A stretch of DNA of 64,000 nucleotides from Bifidobacterium choerinum (lineage in GTDB: Bacteria > Actinomycetota > Actinomycetes > Actinomycetales > Bifidobacteriaceae): the NCBI RefSeq assembly GCF_000741135.1, contig NZ_JGYU01000003.1:1-64000 (forward strand), read 5' to 3'. Under the pieces are notes generated by a model. The model was not told where the DNA came from, searched no databases, and worked only from the letters and a program-made list of their open reading frames with translations. Shown piece by piece: positions 17,715-28,127 of the stretch (within the stretch, counting starts at the first letter, position 1; each line of letters starts with the position of its first letter). Position numbers and translations under genes: made by a program.

Positions 17715-17790
17715 TGGAGCCACTTGACAGAATCGAACTGTCGACCTGCTCATTACGAGTGAGCCGCTCTACCGACTGAGCTAAAGTGGC
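17715..17790 (-). tRNA. tRNA-Thr (anticodon CGT)
   Basis: A 76-nt tRNA with the acceptor stem GCCACTT/AAGTGGC, anticodon loop CTCGTAA (anticodon CGT), T-arm GACAGTTCGATTCTGTC and an encoded CCA. It reads ACG. It is divergent from manC. Confidence 0.94.
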
Positions 17791-18020
17791 GTGCTTAGTG
17801 CACAAGATGGTGAGTATAGTCGATGCCGGGCGATTGCGCAATACGCGCGTGTCGCGCGTGTCGCGGACGGTGTGGCCGGCGGGGAAATCGTCGGGATGGT
17901 CGTGGGGTTTTTGTGGGGGGCGGACGGCGAGGAGGCACCGCGTGAGGCGATGCGCGAGGCCGCGCGAGGCGAGGCGTTGCAAGGCGTCACGCGTTCGCGC
18001 GACCTGCGCGACTGTGTAAG

Positions 18021-19241
18021 ATGAACGGCATGAGTAACGGATTCGACGATTTCTACGCCATCATCCCCGCAGGCGGCACCGGCACGAGGCTGTGGCCGTT
18101 GAGCCGCGAAAGCAAGCCGAAGTTCCTCTTCGACCTGCTCGGTCAGGGGCGCACGCTCATCCAGACGACCTTCGACCGTCTCGCCGCGATCTGCGGCATC
18201 GACCATGTGTGCGTGAGCACCGGCGAGCGCCACGTCGCCGCCGTGCGCGAACAACTGCCGGAGCTCAGCGCCGAGCATATCTTCGCCGAGCCGTCGCCGC
18301 GCGATTCGACGGCGGCGATCGCGCTCGCGACGGCCGTGCTGATGCGCCGCCACGGCGACGACATCATCGTCGGATCCTTCGCCGCCGACCACGTCATCCG
18401 CGGCAAGCTCGCGTTCATCGAGGCGGTGCGCCAGGCCGTGCAGACCGCGCGCGTCGGCTACGTCACGACGATCGGCATTGCCGCGTCGCGCCCGTCGACG
18501 GCCTTCGGCTACATCCACGAAGGCGGTTCGCTCGCCGCGCAGATTCCCGACGCGCCCGACGCGACGCTCGTCGAACGCTTCGTCGAGAAGCCGAACGCCG
18601 TCACCGCGCAGGCGTATCTGTCGACAGGCGAATACCGTTGGAACGCCGGCATGTTCGTCATGCGCGCGAGCGTGCTGATGGACCATCTGCACAAGGAGAA
18701 GCCGCGGCTTGCGCGCGCGATCGACGCGATCGCCGACGCGATCGTCGACGACGACCGCGCCTACGAGGCGGCCGTCGAGACGGCGCGCGCGCAGGGCGAG
18801 AACCCGCGCGAGAGCGTGCACCGTGAGGACTTCCGCGCGCATCGCGATGCGGCGATGGCGAAGCACTGGCCGTCGATCGAGAAGATCGCCTTCGACTACG
18901 CCGTCGCTGAACCATTGTCCGTCGAAGGCGGCGTCGCGATGATCCCCGGCGACTTCGGATGGGATGACATCGGCGACTTCAATTCGGTCGCCGCGCTGCT
19001 GCCGAGCGTCGACGAACGCAACAACAAGGTGCTCGGCTCGCTCGACGACGTCTCGACGCTCGACTCGGCCGGTGACGTCATCGTCGCCGGCGGCGGCCGC
19101 ACGATCGCGCTGCTCGGCGTCAACGACATGGTCGTCGTCGACACCGCCGACGCGCTGCTCGTCGCGCCGCGCGCTCGCAGCCAGGAGGTCAAGGCGATGG
19201 TCAAGCATCTGGCGGAATCGGGTGCGGACGAGCTGCTGTAG
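18021..19241 (+). CDS. manC: Mannose-1-phosphate guanylyltransferase
   Basis: Makes GDP-mannose from mannose 1-phosphate and GTP, for mannosylated surface glycans. The nucleotidyl-transferase signature is YAIIPAGGTGTRLWPLSRESKPKF (residues about 11-34), with FAADHVI holding the metal-binding Asp, and FVEKP then WNAGMFVMRASVL. Length is 406 residues; there is no C-terminal phosphomannose-isomerase domain. The start is uncertain: ATGs at 18021 and 18030 (MSNGFDD) both lack a clear ribosome site, and the transcript may have a very short leader. It stands alone ahead of pgi. Confidence 0.92.
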   Translation: MNGMSNGFDDFYAIIPAGGTGTRLWPLSRESKPKFLFDLLGQGRTLIQTTFDRLAAICGIDHVCVSTGERHVAAVREQLPELSAEHIFAEPSPRDSTAAIALATAVLMRRHGDDIIVGSFAADHVIRGKLAFIEAVRQAVQTARVGYVTTIGIAASRPSTAFGYIHEGGSLAAQIPDAPDATLVERFVEKPNAVTAQAYLSTGEYRWNAGMFVMRASVLMDHLHKEKPRLARAIDAIADAIVDDDRAYEAAVETARAQGENPRESVHREDFRAHRDAAMAKHWPSIEKIAFDYAVAEPLSVEGGVAMIPGDFGWDDIGDFNSVAALLPSVDERNNKVLGSLDDVSTLDSAGDVIVAGGGRTIALLGVNDMVVVDTADALLVAPRARSQEVKAMVKHLAESGADELL

Positions 19242-19466
19242 CCGCCGCGCGCGTGTGGCGGCGGCGACGTTCCGCCGTTTTCGGTTAACGTCGTTAAGCA
19301 ATGAGAGGTCGCACATCGCGCCCGGCGCGACGTGCGGCACTGTCTTATTTCGTGAGTAGTGTGTGTGTTCTGTGAAGCGTTGCAAACGTATGCCGACTGA
19401 CGGCGGCGCGGACGGCGCCATCGCAGCACGCGCGCTTTGCAGAAGATGATGATGAAAGGACCAACA

Positions 19467-21164
19467 ATGGCAATCAATCCTCCAGTCGACGCCACCCAAA
19501 CCGAGGCGTGGGCCAAGCTGCAGCGCCACTATGACGACATGCAGACCGAAGGGGTCGACCTCAAGAAGTGGTTCGCCGAGGACGAGAACCGTGTGGATGC
19601 GCTGTCCTTCGACGCGGGCACGCTGCATTTCGATCTTTCCAAGAACCTGATCAAGCCGGAGACGCTGCAGCTGTTCGCCGAACTCGCCAAGGAAGTCAAG
19701 CTTGCCGAGCGCACCGAACAGATGTACACCGGCGTGCACATCAACAACACCGAGGACCGTGCCGTGCTGCACACCGCGCTGCGCCGCCCGGCCGAGGACG
19801 AGGGCAAGTACATCGTCGACGGCCAGGACACCGTCAAGGACGTCCGTGAGACCCTCGACCGCATGTACGCCTTCGCCGACAAGGTCCGTTCCGGCGAATG
19901 GAAGGGCGTCACCGGCAAGGAGATCGAGACCGTCGTCAACATCGGCATCGGCGGTTCCGACCTGGGCCCCGTCATGGCGTACGAAGCGCTCAAGCCGTTC
20001 GCCGACGCCGGCATCAAGGCGCGCTATGTCTCCAACATCGACCCGAACGACATCGCCGAGAAGACGCGCGACCTCGACCCGGAGACGACGCTCTTCGTCG
20101 TCGTCTCCAAGACCTTCGGCACGCTCGAGACGCTGACGAACGCGCGTGAGGCGCGTGCGTGGCTCCTCGAGGAGCTGCAGGCCTCCGGCGCCATCGACGG
20201 CACCGGCGAGGCCAAGGCCGACGCCGTCGAGAAGCACTTCGTCGCCGTCTCGACGAACCTCGAGCGCGTCAAGGAATTCGGCATCGACCCGAAGAACGCC
20301 TTCGGCTTCTGGGATTGGGTCGGCGGCCGCTACTCCGTCGATTCCGCCGTCGGCCTGACGCTGGCCATCGTCTTCGGACCGGCCCGCTTCGAGGAGTTCC
20401 TCAACGGCTTCCACCAGATCGACGAGTACTTCAAGAACACGCCGTTCGAGAAGAACGTCGTCGTGCTCATGGGCATGCTCAACGTCTGGTACCGCAACTT
20501 CTTCAAGGTCGCCTCGCACGCGGTGCTCCCGTACGACCAGTACCTGCACCGCTTCCCGGCGTACCTGCAGCAGCTGACGATGGAATCCAACGGCAAGTCC
20601 GTGCGCTGGGACGGCACCCCGGTGACGACCGAGACCGGCGAGATCTTCTGGGGCGAGCCGGGCACGAACGGCCAGCACGCGTTCTTCCAGCTGATCCACC
20701 AGGGCACGCAGCTGATCCCGGCCGACTTCATCGCGTTCGCGAACACGCCGAACCCGCTCAAGGACGGCGACCAGGACATGCACGAGCTGCTGCTCGGCAA
20801 CTACTTCGCGCAGACGAAGGCGCTCGCCTTCGGCAAGACCGCCGACGAAGTGCGCGCCGAGGGCACACCGGAGGACATCGTCCCGGCCCGCGTGTTCACC
20901 GGCAACCGTCCGACGACGTCGATCATGGGCGTCCGCCTCGATCCGTTCGCGCTCGGCGAGCTGATCGCGCTCTACGAGCACATCACCTTCGTCGAGGGCA
21001 CCGTCTGGGGCCTCGATTCCTACGACCAGTGGGGCGTCGAGCTCGGCAAGCAGCTCGCGAAGGAGATCACGCCGGCGATCTCGCAGAACGACGAGGCGCT
21101 CGCCGCGCAGGACGCGTCCACGCGCAGCCTGATCAACTTCTACCGCAAGGTCCGCGAGTTCTGA
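19467..21164 (+). CDS. pgi: Glucose-6-phosphate isomerase
   Basis: Interconverts glucose 6-phosphate and fructose 6-phosphate, feeding the phosphoketolase (bifid) shunt in this lineage. The 565-residue protein carries the phosphate-binding loop [20 protein letters not shown], signature one [16 protein letters not shown], the catalytic region [24 protein letters not shown], and [18 protein letters not shown] near the end. AAAGGACCAACA precedes the ATG at 19467. Codon use is strongly biased to C-ending codons, as expected of a highly expressed gene. The 225 bp upstream hold no other gene. Confidence 0.97.
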   Translation: MAINPPVDATQTEAWAKLQRHYDDMQTEGVDLKKWFAEDENRVDALSFDAGTLHFDLSKNLIKPETLQLFAELAKEVKLAERTEQMYTGVHINNTEDRAVLHTALRRPAEDEGKYIVDGQDTVKDVRETLDRMYAFADKVRSGEWKGVTGKEIETVVNIGIGGSDLGPVMAYEALKPFADAGIKARYVSNIDPNDIAEKTRDLDPETTLFVVVSKTFGTLETLTNAREARAWLLEELQASGAIDGTGEAKADAVEKHFVAVSTNLERVKEFGIDPKNAFGFWDWVGGRYSVDSAVGLTLAIVFGPARFEEFLNGFHQIDEYFKNTPFEKNVVVLMGMLNVWYRNFFKVASHAVLPYDQYLHRFPAYLQQLTMESNGKSVRWDGTPVTTETGEIFWGEPGTNGQHAFFQLIHQGTQLIPADFIAFANTPNPLKDGDQDMHELLLGNYFAQTKALAFGKTADEVRAEGTPEDIVPARVFTGNRPTTSIMGVRLDPFALGELIALYEHITFVEGTVWGLDSYDQWGVELGKQLAKEITPAISQNDEALAAQDASTRSLINFYRKVREF

Positions 21165-21357
21165 TTCTCGGCGGTTTCTCGGCGGCAGCTGGTGCGGCTA
21201 GCGACTGCGGCTGTCATTGCTGGTGGCTGACGCTGTTGCGGCTGTTACTGCTAGCTGCTGCCGTTTAGGTAGCTGTTGCTGCTGGATAGCGGTTGCGGTT
21301 GCTGCGGCGGCGTCTGCTGTCAGGTAGTTGCCGCCGAGATAGCCGTGATCCATACAT

Positions 21358-21394
21358 AGGGTGCATGGCCCCGCTGCGGGCTGTGCACCCTTTT
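21358..21394 (+). terminator. Terminator downstream of pgi
   Basis: Stem AGGGTGCA...TGCACCCT with an inner GCCC/GGGC stem, followed by TTTTGCTGTTT. It lies about 190 bp past the pgi stop. The intervening stretch 21165-21357 is GCTG/GTTG-rich low-complexity sequence. Confidence 0.75.
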
Positions 21395-21404
21395 GCTGTT
21401 TATT

Positions 21405-21760
21405 GTGCCTATGCGGCTGTAGCCGGCAGTGTGTAGGCGACTTACCCAAATTATGCCGTCTCGGCGGCTGCGGGCGGTGCTTTTTTGGTGACCTCACCCA
21501 CAGAATGCCATCCCTGCGGCTGCGGGTGGCGCTTTTTTGGTGGCCTTACCCACAGAATGCCGTCTCGGCGGCCGTGGACGGCATCCTGTGAGTGTGCCAC
21601 CCACAGAATGCCGTCGGGGTGATGGGGGATGGCCGTTTGTGTGTGGTCTCACCTGAATATTGCCGTGATGGCAGCCGTTGATGGCAGTTTATAGGTGGAC
21701 TTACTCAAATACTGCCGTCACGACGGATGTAAATCGTAGTTGGTGATTGACCTCAATCAC
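21405..21760. repeat. Degenerate tandem repeats related to the 9.4-kb array
   Basis: At least six diverged units containing CTCACCCACAGAATGCCGTC or close variants (around 21490, 21549 and 21600), then CTCACCTGAATATTGCCGT and CTTACTCAAATACTGCCGT. Between these anchors lie GGCGGCTGCGGGCGGTG and a T-run. The array fills the 850-bp gap between pgi and rplS. A separate 16-bp inverted pair, GTTGGTGATTGA/TCAATCACCAAC, closes the array near 21740-21770. Confidence 0.85.
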
Positions 21761-22014
21761 CAACTGCCGCATACAGGGATGGAACGATCGCCGCGCGAAG
21801 CTGCTCATGGTTGTGTTCATGGCCGTGTGTACAATACCGAACGTTGTGTCGATGCATGGGGTGCCGCATAACCCCGCGCATCTTCGGGTCCAGCCGAACG
21901 TGACTTTCGGCGGATCGGCAGCGCGGGCCGCAGCGGTCCGCGAAAATCTGGCGGCGTCCAGAAGACGACCGCCCCAACCACTGCGCTGATATGCGGCAGC
22001 GAGCGAGGAACATC

Positions 22015-22380
22015 ATGGTTAACGCTATTGAGGCATTCGACGCCAAGCACATGAAGCCGGCCGACGAGATCCCGGCGTTCCGTCCGGGCGACACCGTCGA
22101 CGTGAACGTGAAGATCAAGGAAGGCAACAACTCCCGTATCCAGACCTTCACCGGCGTGGTGATCGGCCGTCAGGGTTCGGGCGTGCGCGAGACCTTCATC
22201 GTCCGCAAGATCAGCTTCGGCACCGGCGTTGAGCGTCGCTTCCCGCTGCACTCCCCGGCGATCGACTCGATCAAGGTCGTCCGTCGTGGCCGCGTGCGCC
22301 GCGCGAAGCTCTACTACCTGCGCAACCTGCGCGGTAAGGCCGCCCGCATCGTCGAGCGCCGCGACAACTCCGCCAAGTGA
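22015..22380 (+). CDS. rplS: 50S ribosomal protein L19
   Basis: L19 sits at the 30S-50S interface. The 121-residue sequence is typical: [46 protein letters not shown] and [37 protein letters not shown]. The start [12 protein letters not shown] is set by GAGGAACATC; eight upstream codons are open but not conserved. It is followed by a strong terminator, and then lepB and rnhB, the usual actinobacterial order. Confidence 0.97.
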   Translation: MVNAIEAFDAKHMKPADEIPAFRPGDTVDVNVKIKEGNNSRIQTFTGVVIGRQGSGVRETFIVRKISFGTGVERRFPLHSPAIDSIKVVRRGRVRRAKLYYLRNLRGKAARIVERRDNSAK

Positions 22381-22433
22381 GTGCGGCCGCGCACGTCATC
22401 CTGCAGTGACGATCGCGCGTGTGCATAGTCGTC

Positions 22434-22464
22434 AGAGGATCCGTGTTCCGCGGATCCTCTTTTC
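22434..22464 (+). terminator. Terminator after rplS
   Basis: Ten-base stem AGAGGATCCG with CGGATCCTCT and a short loop, followed by TTTTC. Confidence 0.9.
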
Positions 22465-22644
22465 GTATCGTTCGCTGTCGGTGACATGTCGATGATGCAT
22501 TGAAGATTCCGTCCGTGGCCGAATGTGACGAGCTTGTGCATGCGGGCGTCCGTTATGCCAGCGATGTCATACAATGGCGTACAGCGTAGCCGCGCGTTCG
22601 TTGTGCGGATGCGGGGAGCACGGCAGCCAACAGTCAGGAGATCC

Positions 22645-23385
22645 ATGCGCAACGATTCGTCAGCCGAGGACAGCCGGATGGGTGGCGAAGGCGCATCCAT
22701 GCAGACGCAGGGCGGCGCCGGCCGCGACGACGTGTACAGCGCGCGGCATGCCAACCAGCCGAAGCCGGACGCGAAGTTCACGGTGCGCGATTTCCTGCTG
22801 TGGTGCGCGCTGCCGATCGCGATCGTCGTGCTGCTGCGCGTGTTCCTGTTCGGCATGTACGTCATTCCGTCGAGGTCGATGGAAGACACGATCCTTCCCG
22901 GCGACCGCGTCGTGACGACGAAGCTCGTGCCGCGTGTCACCAAGCTCAAGCGAGGTGACATCGTTGTCTTCAAGGATCCCGCGAACTGGCTCGCCGACGA
23001 ACAGAACACGTTCTCGAGTGATTATCTCATCAAGCGACTCATCGGCCTGCCGGGCGACATCGTCGAATGCGACGGCAACGGAGCGCCCGTCGTCATCAAC
23101 GGCGTCGCCATCGACGAATCGTCGTACATCAAGCCGGGCACCGAGCCGAGCGCCTTCCCGTTCAAAGTGACCGTCAAGCCGGGCCATGTGTTCGTGATGG
23201 GCGACAATCGTTCGAATTCCGCGGATTCCCGATACCATCAGAACGACGGCGACAGTGGACTCGTGCCGATCAGCGACATCGTCGGCGTTGCCTTCGCGCG
23301 CTACTGGCCGCTCAACCGGCTCGGTTGGCTGAGCGCGCATCACGATGTCTTCGCCGATGTGCCGTTCCGCGAAGCGAAGAACTGA
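22645..23385 (+). CDS. lepB: Signal peptidase I
   Basis: Type I leader peptidase that removes signal peptides outside the membrane, including those of the pilins in this window. The 246-residue protein has a cytoplasmic tail of about 45 residues, one membrane anchor (FLLWCALPIAIVVLLRVFLF), and the Ser/Lys dyad: Ser78 in YVIPSRSMEDTI and Lys130 in YLIKRLIGLPGD. The box GDNRSNSADSR follows. The start at 22645 has CAGGAGATCC; earlier in-frame ATGs lack a ribosome site. It lies between rplS and rnhB, a common actinobacterial order. Confidence 0.95.
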   Translation: MRNDSSAEDSRMGGEGASMQTQGGAGRDDVYSARHANQPKPDAKFTVRDFLLWCALPIAIVVLLRVFLFGMYVIPSRSMEDTILPGDRVVTTKLVPRVTKLKRGDIVVFKDPANWLADEQNTFSSDYLIKRLIGLPGDIVECDGNGAPVVINGVAIDESSYIKPGTEPSAFPFKVTVKPGHVFVMGDNRSNSADSRYHQNDGDSGLVPISDIVGVAFARYWPLNRLGWLSAHHDVFADVPFREAKN

Positions 23386-23710
23386 CGTTTCACGTGAATC
23401 ACGACGAGTGATGACAACCACGGCGAATGGCTGCGCGCGGCGGTTGTGACGGCGCGGTCATGGCAACGATTGCATGGAGTGTCGCATGCGGTGATGATGC
23501 AGGCGGTCTCGCACGGTGATGCAGGGCGACTATGCGGCGTGGGTGCGTGGATGCGTGCAGTGATGATGCCGGCCGACTGCGTGATGCGTGCGGTCGCGAC
23601 GGCGGTCGCGTAGAGTGAAAGTGATGCGCGCGGCGGCTGCACTGGACGGTCGTGCAATGTGGCGGCTGGAACATCGGGCGAACGGAACAACGATCAGAAA
23701 AGAGGATGGG

Positions 23711-24409
23711 ATGAGCATTTCCGCAGTGCCGACGTTTGAGCTCGAGAGACGTATCGCGGCGGATGGATGCGATGTCATCGTCGGATTCGACGAAGTGGGA
23801 CGAGGGTCGCTCGCCGGACCGGCCATGGTCGGCGCCGCAGCGTTCCGCGCCGCCGATCTCGACCGTGCGCAGCAGACGGTGCCGCAGTATCTGGCGGATT
23901 CGAAGATGCTCACCGAACATCGTCGCGAAGCGCTGTACGAACCGCTGCAGACATGGGTGGACGCGTATGCCATCGGTTCGGCGACGAATCAGGAGATCGA
24001 CGAGTGGGGCATCTCGCACGCGCTCGGTGTGGCCGCACTGCGCGCACTCGATGAGGTCGAGCGCGCACTCGGCATCGATGGACACGGTGATGCGCGCGTC
24101 GGTGCGATCCTCGACGGGCCGAACGACTACATCACGAAGGCACTTGGCACCTTCGAGGCGCCGCTCGTGCCGGTGCCTGCACACGTCATCACCCAGGTCA
24201 AAGGCGATCAGCGGTGCTGTTCGGTCGCCGCCGCGGCCGTGCTCGCGAAGGTGACGCGTGACCGGCTCATGGTTGCGCTCGCGGAGAACCCCGACTATGC
24301 GCGCTACGGATGGGCGCACAACAAGGGCTACGGATCGAAGGCGCATCGTGTGGCGATCGCCGAATATGGTCCGAGCGATCTGCATCGTGTCAGCTGGAAT
24401 CTGACATGA
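23711..24409 (+). CDS. rnhB: Ribonuclease HII
   Basis: Removes ribonucleotides and RNA-DNA hybrids from the chromosome. The 232-residue protein has the catalytic pair Asp27-Glu28 in VGFDEVGRGSLAGP, and the later Asp residues in GAILDGPNDYI and VKGDQRCCSVAAAAVLAKVTRD. The start at 23711 follows AGAGGATGGG; the frame upstream is arginine-rich non-coding sequence. The 325-bp gap before it (23386-23710) holds only degenerate GTGATGATGC-type repeats and no gene. Confidence 0.95.
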   Translation: MSISAVPTFELERRIAADGCDVIVGFDEVGRGSLAGPAMVGAAAFRAADLDRAQQTVPQYLADSKMLTEHRREALYEPLQTWVDAYAIGSATNQEIDEWGISHALGVAALRALDEVERALGIDGHGDARVGAILDGPNDYITKALGTFEAPLVPVPAHVITQVKGDQRCCSVAAAAVLAKVTRDRLMVALAENPDYARYGWAHNKGYGSKAHRVAIAEYGPSDLHRVSWNLT

Positions 24410-24498
24410 GCGATGCGGACGGTGTGCATGGCATGCACACCGTATGCGCGATATGCGCAGTGCGGACGCCGTGCGTGCCGCGCACGCCGTGAGCGGAG

Positions 24499-24862
24499 GA
24501 AAGTGCCGATAGTCCACATATGTGGATGCGCATGTGGGGAAAGCGAGGCGACTGTCCACATGCGGTGTGGAAAGGCGCCGATAGTCCACAAAAGTGTTGA
24601 TATTCCACGGAAAGCGCCGATAGTCCACAAAAGTACAGCGATAGTCCACATTGGTAGTGGATACGGGTGTGCACATGCGGGCACGATGATGGATGTCATG
24701 TTGGTTGGTGAGTCTGATCCGCGCAGATGGTCGGAATTCCGGGCTTTTGCGCAGGAGTGAGAGAAACGTGTGGGTGTGCCGCAATCGCAGGGGAAGGCGC
24801 CGATGGTCCACATGTGGGGGATACGCGTGGGGATGAAACTACAGCGATAGTCCACAAAAAAG
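24499..24862. repeat. Cluster of GATAGTCCACA motifs
   Basis: Copies of (GCGCC)GATAGTCCACA or CAGCGATAGTCCACA end at 24518, 24590, 24629, 24650 and 24856, with close variants GACTGTCCACA (24550-24560), GATATTCCACG (24599-24609) and GATGGTCCACA (24802-24812). Several have an inverted TGTGGA next to them. They occupy the 663-bp gap between rnhB and the ABC transporter genes, which holds no gene. One more copy lies at about 38410. Confidence 0.9.
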
Positions 24863-25072
24863 CATGTCTTGTTTCAGTGCATAGTTTACTTGTTGTCAGC
24901 TGTGCGGTTTACTTGTTGTCAGCGCATGGTGTACGTGCAGTCGCGCGCGGCGCTCGCGGGCGGGATGCAATCGTATGCGTCATCCTTAAGGCTGACGAAT
25001 GCGCGGGACCGAAGACGAAGTCATCCCGATGCATGATGGTCGCGCCGCAGAAGCGGGCATACCGTGGCAACT

Positions 25073-26080
25073 ATGAACGCACAGAATCCGTCACAGCAAA
25101 GCAGCACGAATAATCCGCCGGCGGTGAACCTGGCGCGCGCCGTACGCACGCAACAAGGAGCGCCGACGCCGGTGCTGCACGGCATCGACCTCGTCATGGA
25201 CTACAACGCGACGTCGCACAGCACAATCCAGCCGGGGCAGCCGCCGGCGCTCAACCATGCGAATTTTCTCGTCGGCGAAGGCGAGCGCGTGGCGATCATG
25301 GGACCGTCGGGCTCGGGCAAGTCGACGCTGCTGCACGTGCTCGCCGGCATCACGAAGCCGACAATCGGCCGTGTGATATTCCGCGGCGCCGACATCGATC
25401 GCATCAGCGAGGCCGAACGCACACGTTTGCGCCGTCAGGCCTTCGGATTCGTCTTCCAATCGGGACAGCTGCTGCCGGAGCTGCCAGCCGTCGAGAACGT
25501 TGCGCTGCCGCTGATGCTGTCCGGCATGCCGTATCGCGAGGCCACCGACCGTGCGCTTTCCTGGCTCGATCGCATCGGTCTGCGCCATCTGATGTTCAGC
25601 CGGCCCGGCGAGATGAGCGGCGGCCAGATGCAGCGCGTCGCGATTGCGCGTGCGCTGTGCGTGAACCCGGCGATCATCTTCGCCGACGAACCGACCGGCG
25701 CGCTCGACCAGAACACCGGGCATGACGTCATGCAGCTGCTGATGGAGGCGGCGGCCGCGAACAACGCCGCCGTCGTGCTCGTCACGCACGACCCGAACAT
25801 CGCCGCCTTCTGCGGACGCACCGTCCACATGCGCGACGGCATCGTACTCGACGCGGCGAACCAGCGGATGGGCAATTCGCCGTACAGGGGAAGGGACAGG
25901 GGAAGGGGCCGGGGCATGGAATACGGTGCCGGCGCCCGCACGGCTGTTTCACAGCGTGCCGACGCCCGCGCGCGTGACTTCGTGCACGGAGCCGATCCGC
26001 GAGGCGGCGCTGTCGGCGGCGCGACGATGCCCGCAATGGTTGACCATTCGCGCAATCCTTCGCAAGGAGTCGCACGATGA
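25073..26080 (+). CDS. ABC transporter ATP-binding protein (MacB/LolD-like)
   Basis: ATPase of a MacB/LolD-type exporter. Walker A is GPSGSGKSTLLH, the Q-loop follows in FVFQSGQLLPELP, the signature is MSGGQMQRVAIARAL, Walker B is AIIFADEPTGALD and the H-loop is VLVTHDPNIAAF. The 335-residue length exceeds the usual 230-260 because of an unusual N-terminal head of about 55 residues and a glycine/arginine-rich tail of about 65 residues with no known domain. A GTG at 25064 is an alternative start; neither has a clear ribosome site. It overlaps the permease gene by four bases. Confidence 0.9.
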   Translation: MNAQNPSQQSSTNNPPAVNLARAVRTQQGAPTPVLHGIDLVMDYNATSHSTIQPGQPPALNHANFLVGEGERVAIMGPSGSGKSTLLHVLAGITKPTIGRVIFRGADIDRISEAERTRLRRQAFGFVFQSGQLLPELPAVENVALPLMLSGMPYREATDRALSWLDRIGLRHLMFSRPGEMSGGQMQRVAIARALCVNPAIIFADEPTGALDQNTGHDVMQLLMEAAAANNAAVVLVTHDPNIAAFCGRTVHMRDGIVLDAANQRMGNSPYRGRDRGRGRGMEYGAGARTAVSQRADARARDFVHGADPRGGAVGGATMPAMVDHSRNPSQGVAR

Positions 26081-27783
26081 ACACGTTTGCCCTCTGGAGA
26101 CTGTTCCACCGCAGTCCGGCCGCCATCGCGCGGTCGCTGCACACCGTGCAGCGCGACGCGCAGTCGGACGCGCAATCAAACGCACAGCCTGCGGTGGTTG
26201 TGCCGACATCGAACATGGTCGCGGCGATGGCGGCGTCGACGTCGGACATGGCATTGCCGAAGACTGCGGACGCATCGCGAGCGGTCACGGATGCGATCAC
26301 CGACGCCACGGTCGCGGCTGCAGCGGATATGCAACCGACGACTACGCCGGCGGCTGATACATCCGCAGCGCACACGTTCGCACAGCCCACGTCGTCCGCC
26401 ACCACACAGCCGGTGTGCGCGGGACGTCGCGGCGGCGACTTCACTGGCATGCTCGCCGTCATCGCCTTCGCCGCCGCGACCGCGATCTTCCTCACCGTGC
26501 TCGGCGGTCTGCACGGCTTCATCTGGCGCGCGTCGCCCGACCATACGGTGGCCTGCATGTTCGACGCCGCGCGCTGCGCATCGCATGACAACATGAGCGC
26601 CAACGGCGAGTTCTATGTCACGCTTGCGATCTTCGCGTGCGTGCTGCTCATCGTCCCGTTCACGACGCTCGCCGGTTCGGCGGCCAGATTGGCGGCGACC
26701 CGACGCGACGAACGTCTCGCGGCGCTGCGGCTCATCGGCGCGACGACGGCGCAGGTCACACGGTTGACGGCCCTTGAAGCGGTCAGCCAGGCGGTGCTCG
26801 GCGCACTCATCGGCGTCGTCGGCTACTTCGCGATCATGCCGCTCATCATGACGCTCACCTTCGAAAACCGACGGTTTGGCTTTGCACAGCTGTGGGTCGG
26901 CCCATATGCGCTTGTCGGCACCGTCGTCGGCGTCGCATTGCTCGCGCTCGTCTCCGCATTGCTCACGTTGCGCCGCGTCGCGATCACGCCGCTCGGCGTC
27001 AGCGCACGGCAGGGGTCGGCGATGCCGAGCGGGTGGCGTGCCATCGTCTTCGTCGTCGTACCCATCGGCGGATTCGTCGTGCTCAACAGTCTGCAAATGT
27101 TCGCGCAGGCCGGCATGATCGTCGTCTATGCGATCGTGTTCGGCATCATCGGCGGCTGCTTCATGCTGCTCAACCTCATCGGTTCGTGGATTGTGACAGC
27201 CGTCGCGAAGACACGCGCCCGCCATCCGAAGAACGCGGCCGTCATGATCGCGATGCGCAGAATACTCGACAATCCGAAACGCGCATGGCGCAACGTCTCC
27301 GGCATTGCGCTCGCCGTGTTCATCGCCGGCGTCACGTCGGTGTGCGGCATACTTGTCGCCGGCGATGACGCGGATCCCGAATCGCTGATGATGATGCACG
27401 ACATCGCGCTCGGCGGCACGCTCACGCTCCTGTTCGCGGCCGTGCTCGCCGCCGTCAGCTCGGGCATCATGCAGTCGGCGAGCGTGTACGACCAGGCGGA
27501 CGAATACCACATGCTCATCCTCGAAGGCACCGACGCGCGCACGTTGCGCCGTGCGCGATTCAGCGAAGTGCTCACGCCGCTCAACACCGTCATCATCGTG
27601 GCGGCCGGATGTTCGATGTTCCTGATGCTGCCGCTGCTCGGCTCCGCGCTTACCGAGCCAGCGGTGCTGCTGCGGTTCGCGCTCGGCATCGCGCTGTGCT
27701 ATGCGCTCGTCAGCGTCGGCGCCGTGTGCGCGAACCGGACAGCGACGCGTCTCGATACGGTCAGCCGTCGCCGCGACGACTGA
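26077..27783 (+). CDS. ABC transporter permease (FtsX/MacB-like fold)
   Basis: Membrane partner of the preceding ATPase, translationally coupled by an ATGA overlap. The 568-residue protein shows about eight to ten membrane helices in two FtsX-like blocks (MLAVIAFAAATAIFLTVLGG; VLLIVPFTTLAGSAARLAATRRDERLAALRLIGATTAQVTRL; later VFIAGVTSVCGILVAG and FAAVLAAVSSGIMQSAS). The sequence RDERLAALRLIGAT is the coupling-helix region usual in this group. A 110-residue Ala/Thr-rich stretch (about residues 22-130) is inserted between the usual N-terminal LWRLFHRSP and the first helix. The substrate is unknown; similar bifidobacterial pairs are annotated as lipoprotein or antimicrobial-peptide exporters. 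Confidence 0.85.
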   Translation: MNTFALWRLFHRSPAAIARSLHTVQRDAQSDAQSNAQPAVVVPTSNMVAAMAASTSDMALPKTADASRAVTDAITDATVAAAADMQPTTTPAADTSAAHTFAQPTSSATTQPVCAGRRGGDFTGMLAVIAFAAATAIFLTVLGGLHGFIWRASPDHTVACMFDAARCASHDNMSANGEFYVTLAIFACVLLIVPFTTLAGSAARLAATRRDERLAALRLIGATTAQVTRLTALEAVSQAVLGALIGVVGYFAIMPLIMTLTFENRRFGFAQLWVGPYALVGTVVGVALLALVSALLTLRRVAITPLGVSARQGSAMPSGWRAIVFVVVPIGGFVVLNSLQMFAQAGMIVVYAIVFGIIGGCFMLLNLIGSWIVTAVAKTRARHPKNAAVMIAMRRILDNPKRAWRNVSGIALAVFIAGVTSVCGILVAGDDADPESLMMMHDIALGGTLTLLFAAVLAAVSSGIMQSASVYDQADEYHMLILEGTDARTLRRARFSEVLTPLNTVIIVAAGCSMFLMLPLLGSALTEPAVLLRFALGIALCYALVSVGAVCANRTATRLDTVSRRRDD

Positions 27784-28127
27784 CGACGGGGACGCGCCCC
27801 ACCGATGCGGAATGGTCGGAAGTGGACGCGGCCGTGGGGCTGCCGGCATTGCGGCGATGGGCAACCGGATACGGCACGGCGACGACTCCGCGTGACCGCT
27901 GTCCTGCCGGCTGGCAGCCGTCCGTGATCACTGGGGTGCTGTCATTTGTGGAAATGGAGGCCGACGGGTATGGAAGATGGCGAACATTGCTGTTGCATGG
28001 CGGTCCGGGCTCGAGCCGCATGCGCTCGAGGAGAAAATCGGCACTTCTAGTCTGCTTCGGCAGGGCTGGATCGACGTTGACGGGAATCGTGACGGCGTTG
28101 GCGACGCTATCTGCGGCTTCGGCGGGA

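Noticed and set aside
17781..20981. A 1066-codon open frame on the minus strand opposite manC and pgi.
   Set aside because: It is a shadow of two well-supported genes; its product is Arg/Asp/Leu-rich with no domain and no ribosome binding site, and its codon positions mirror the plus-strand genes.
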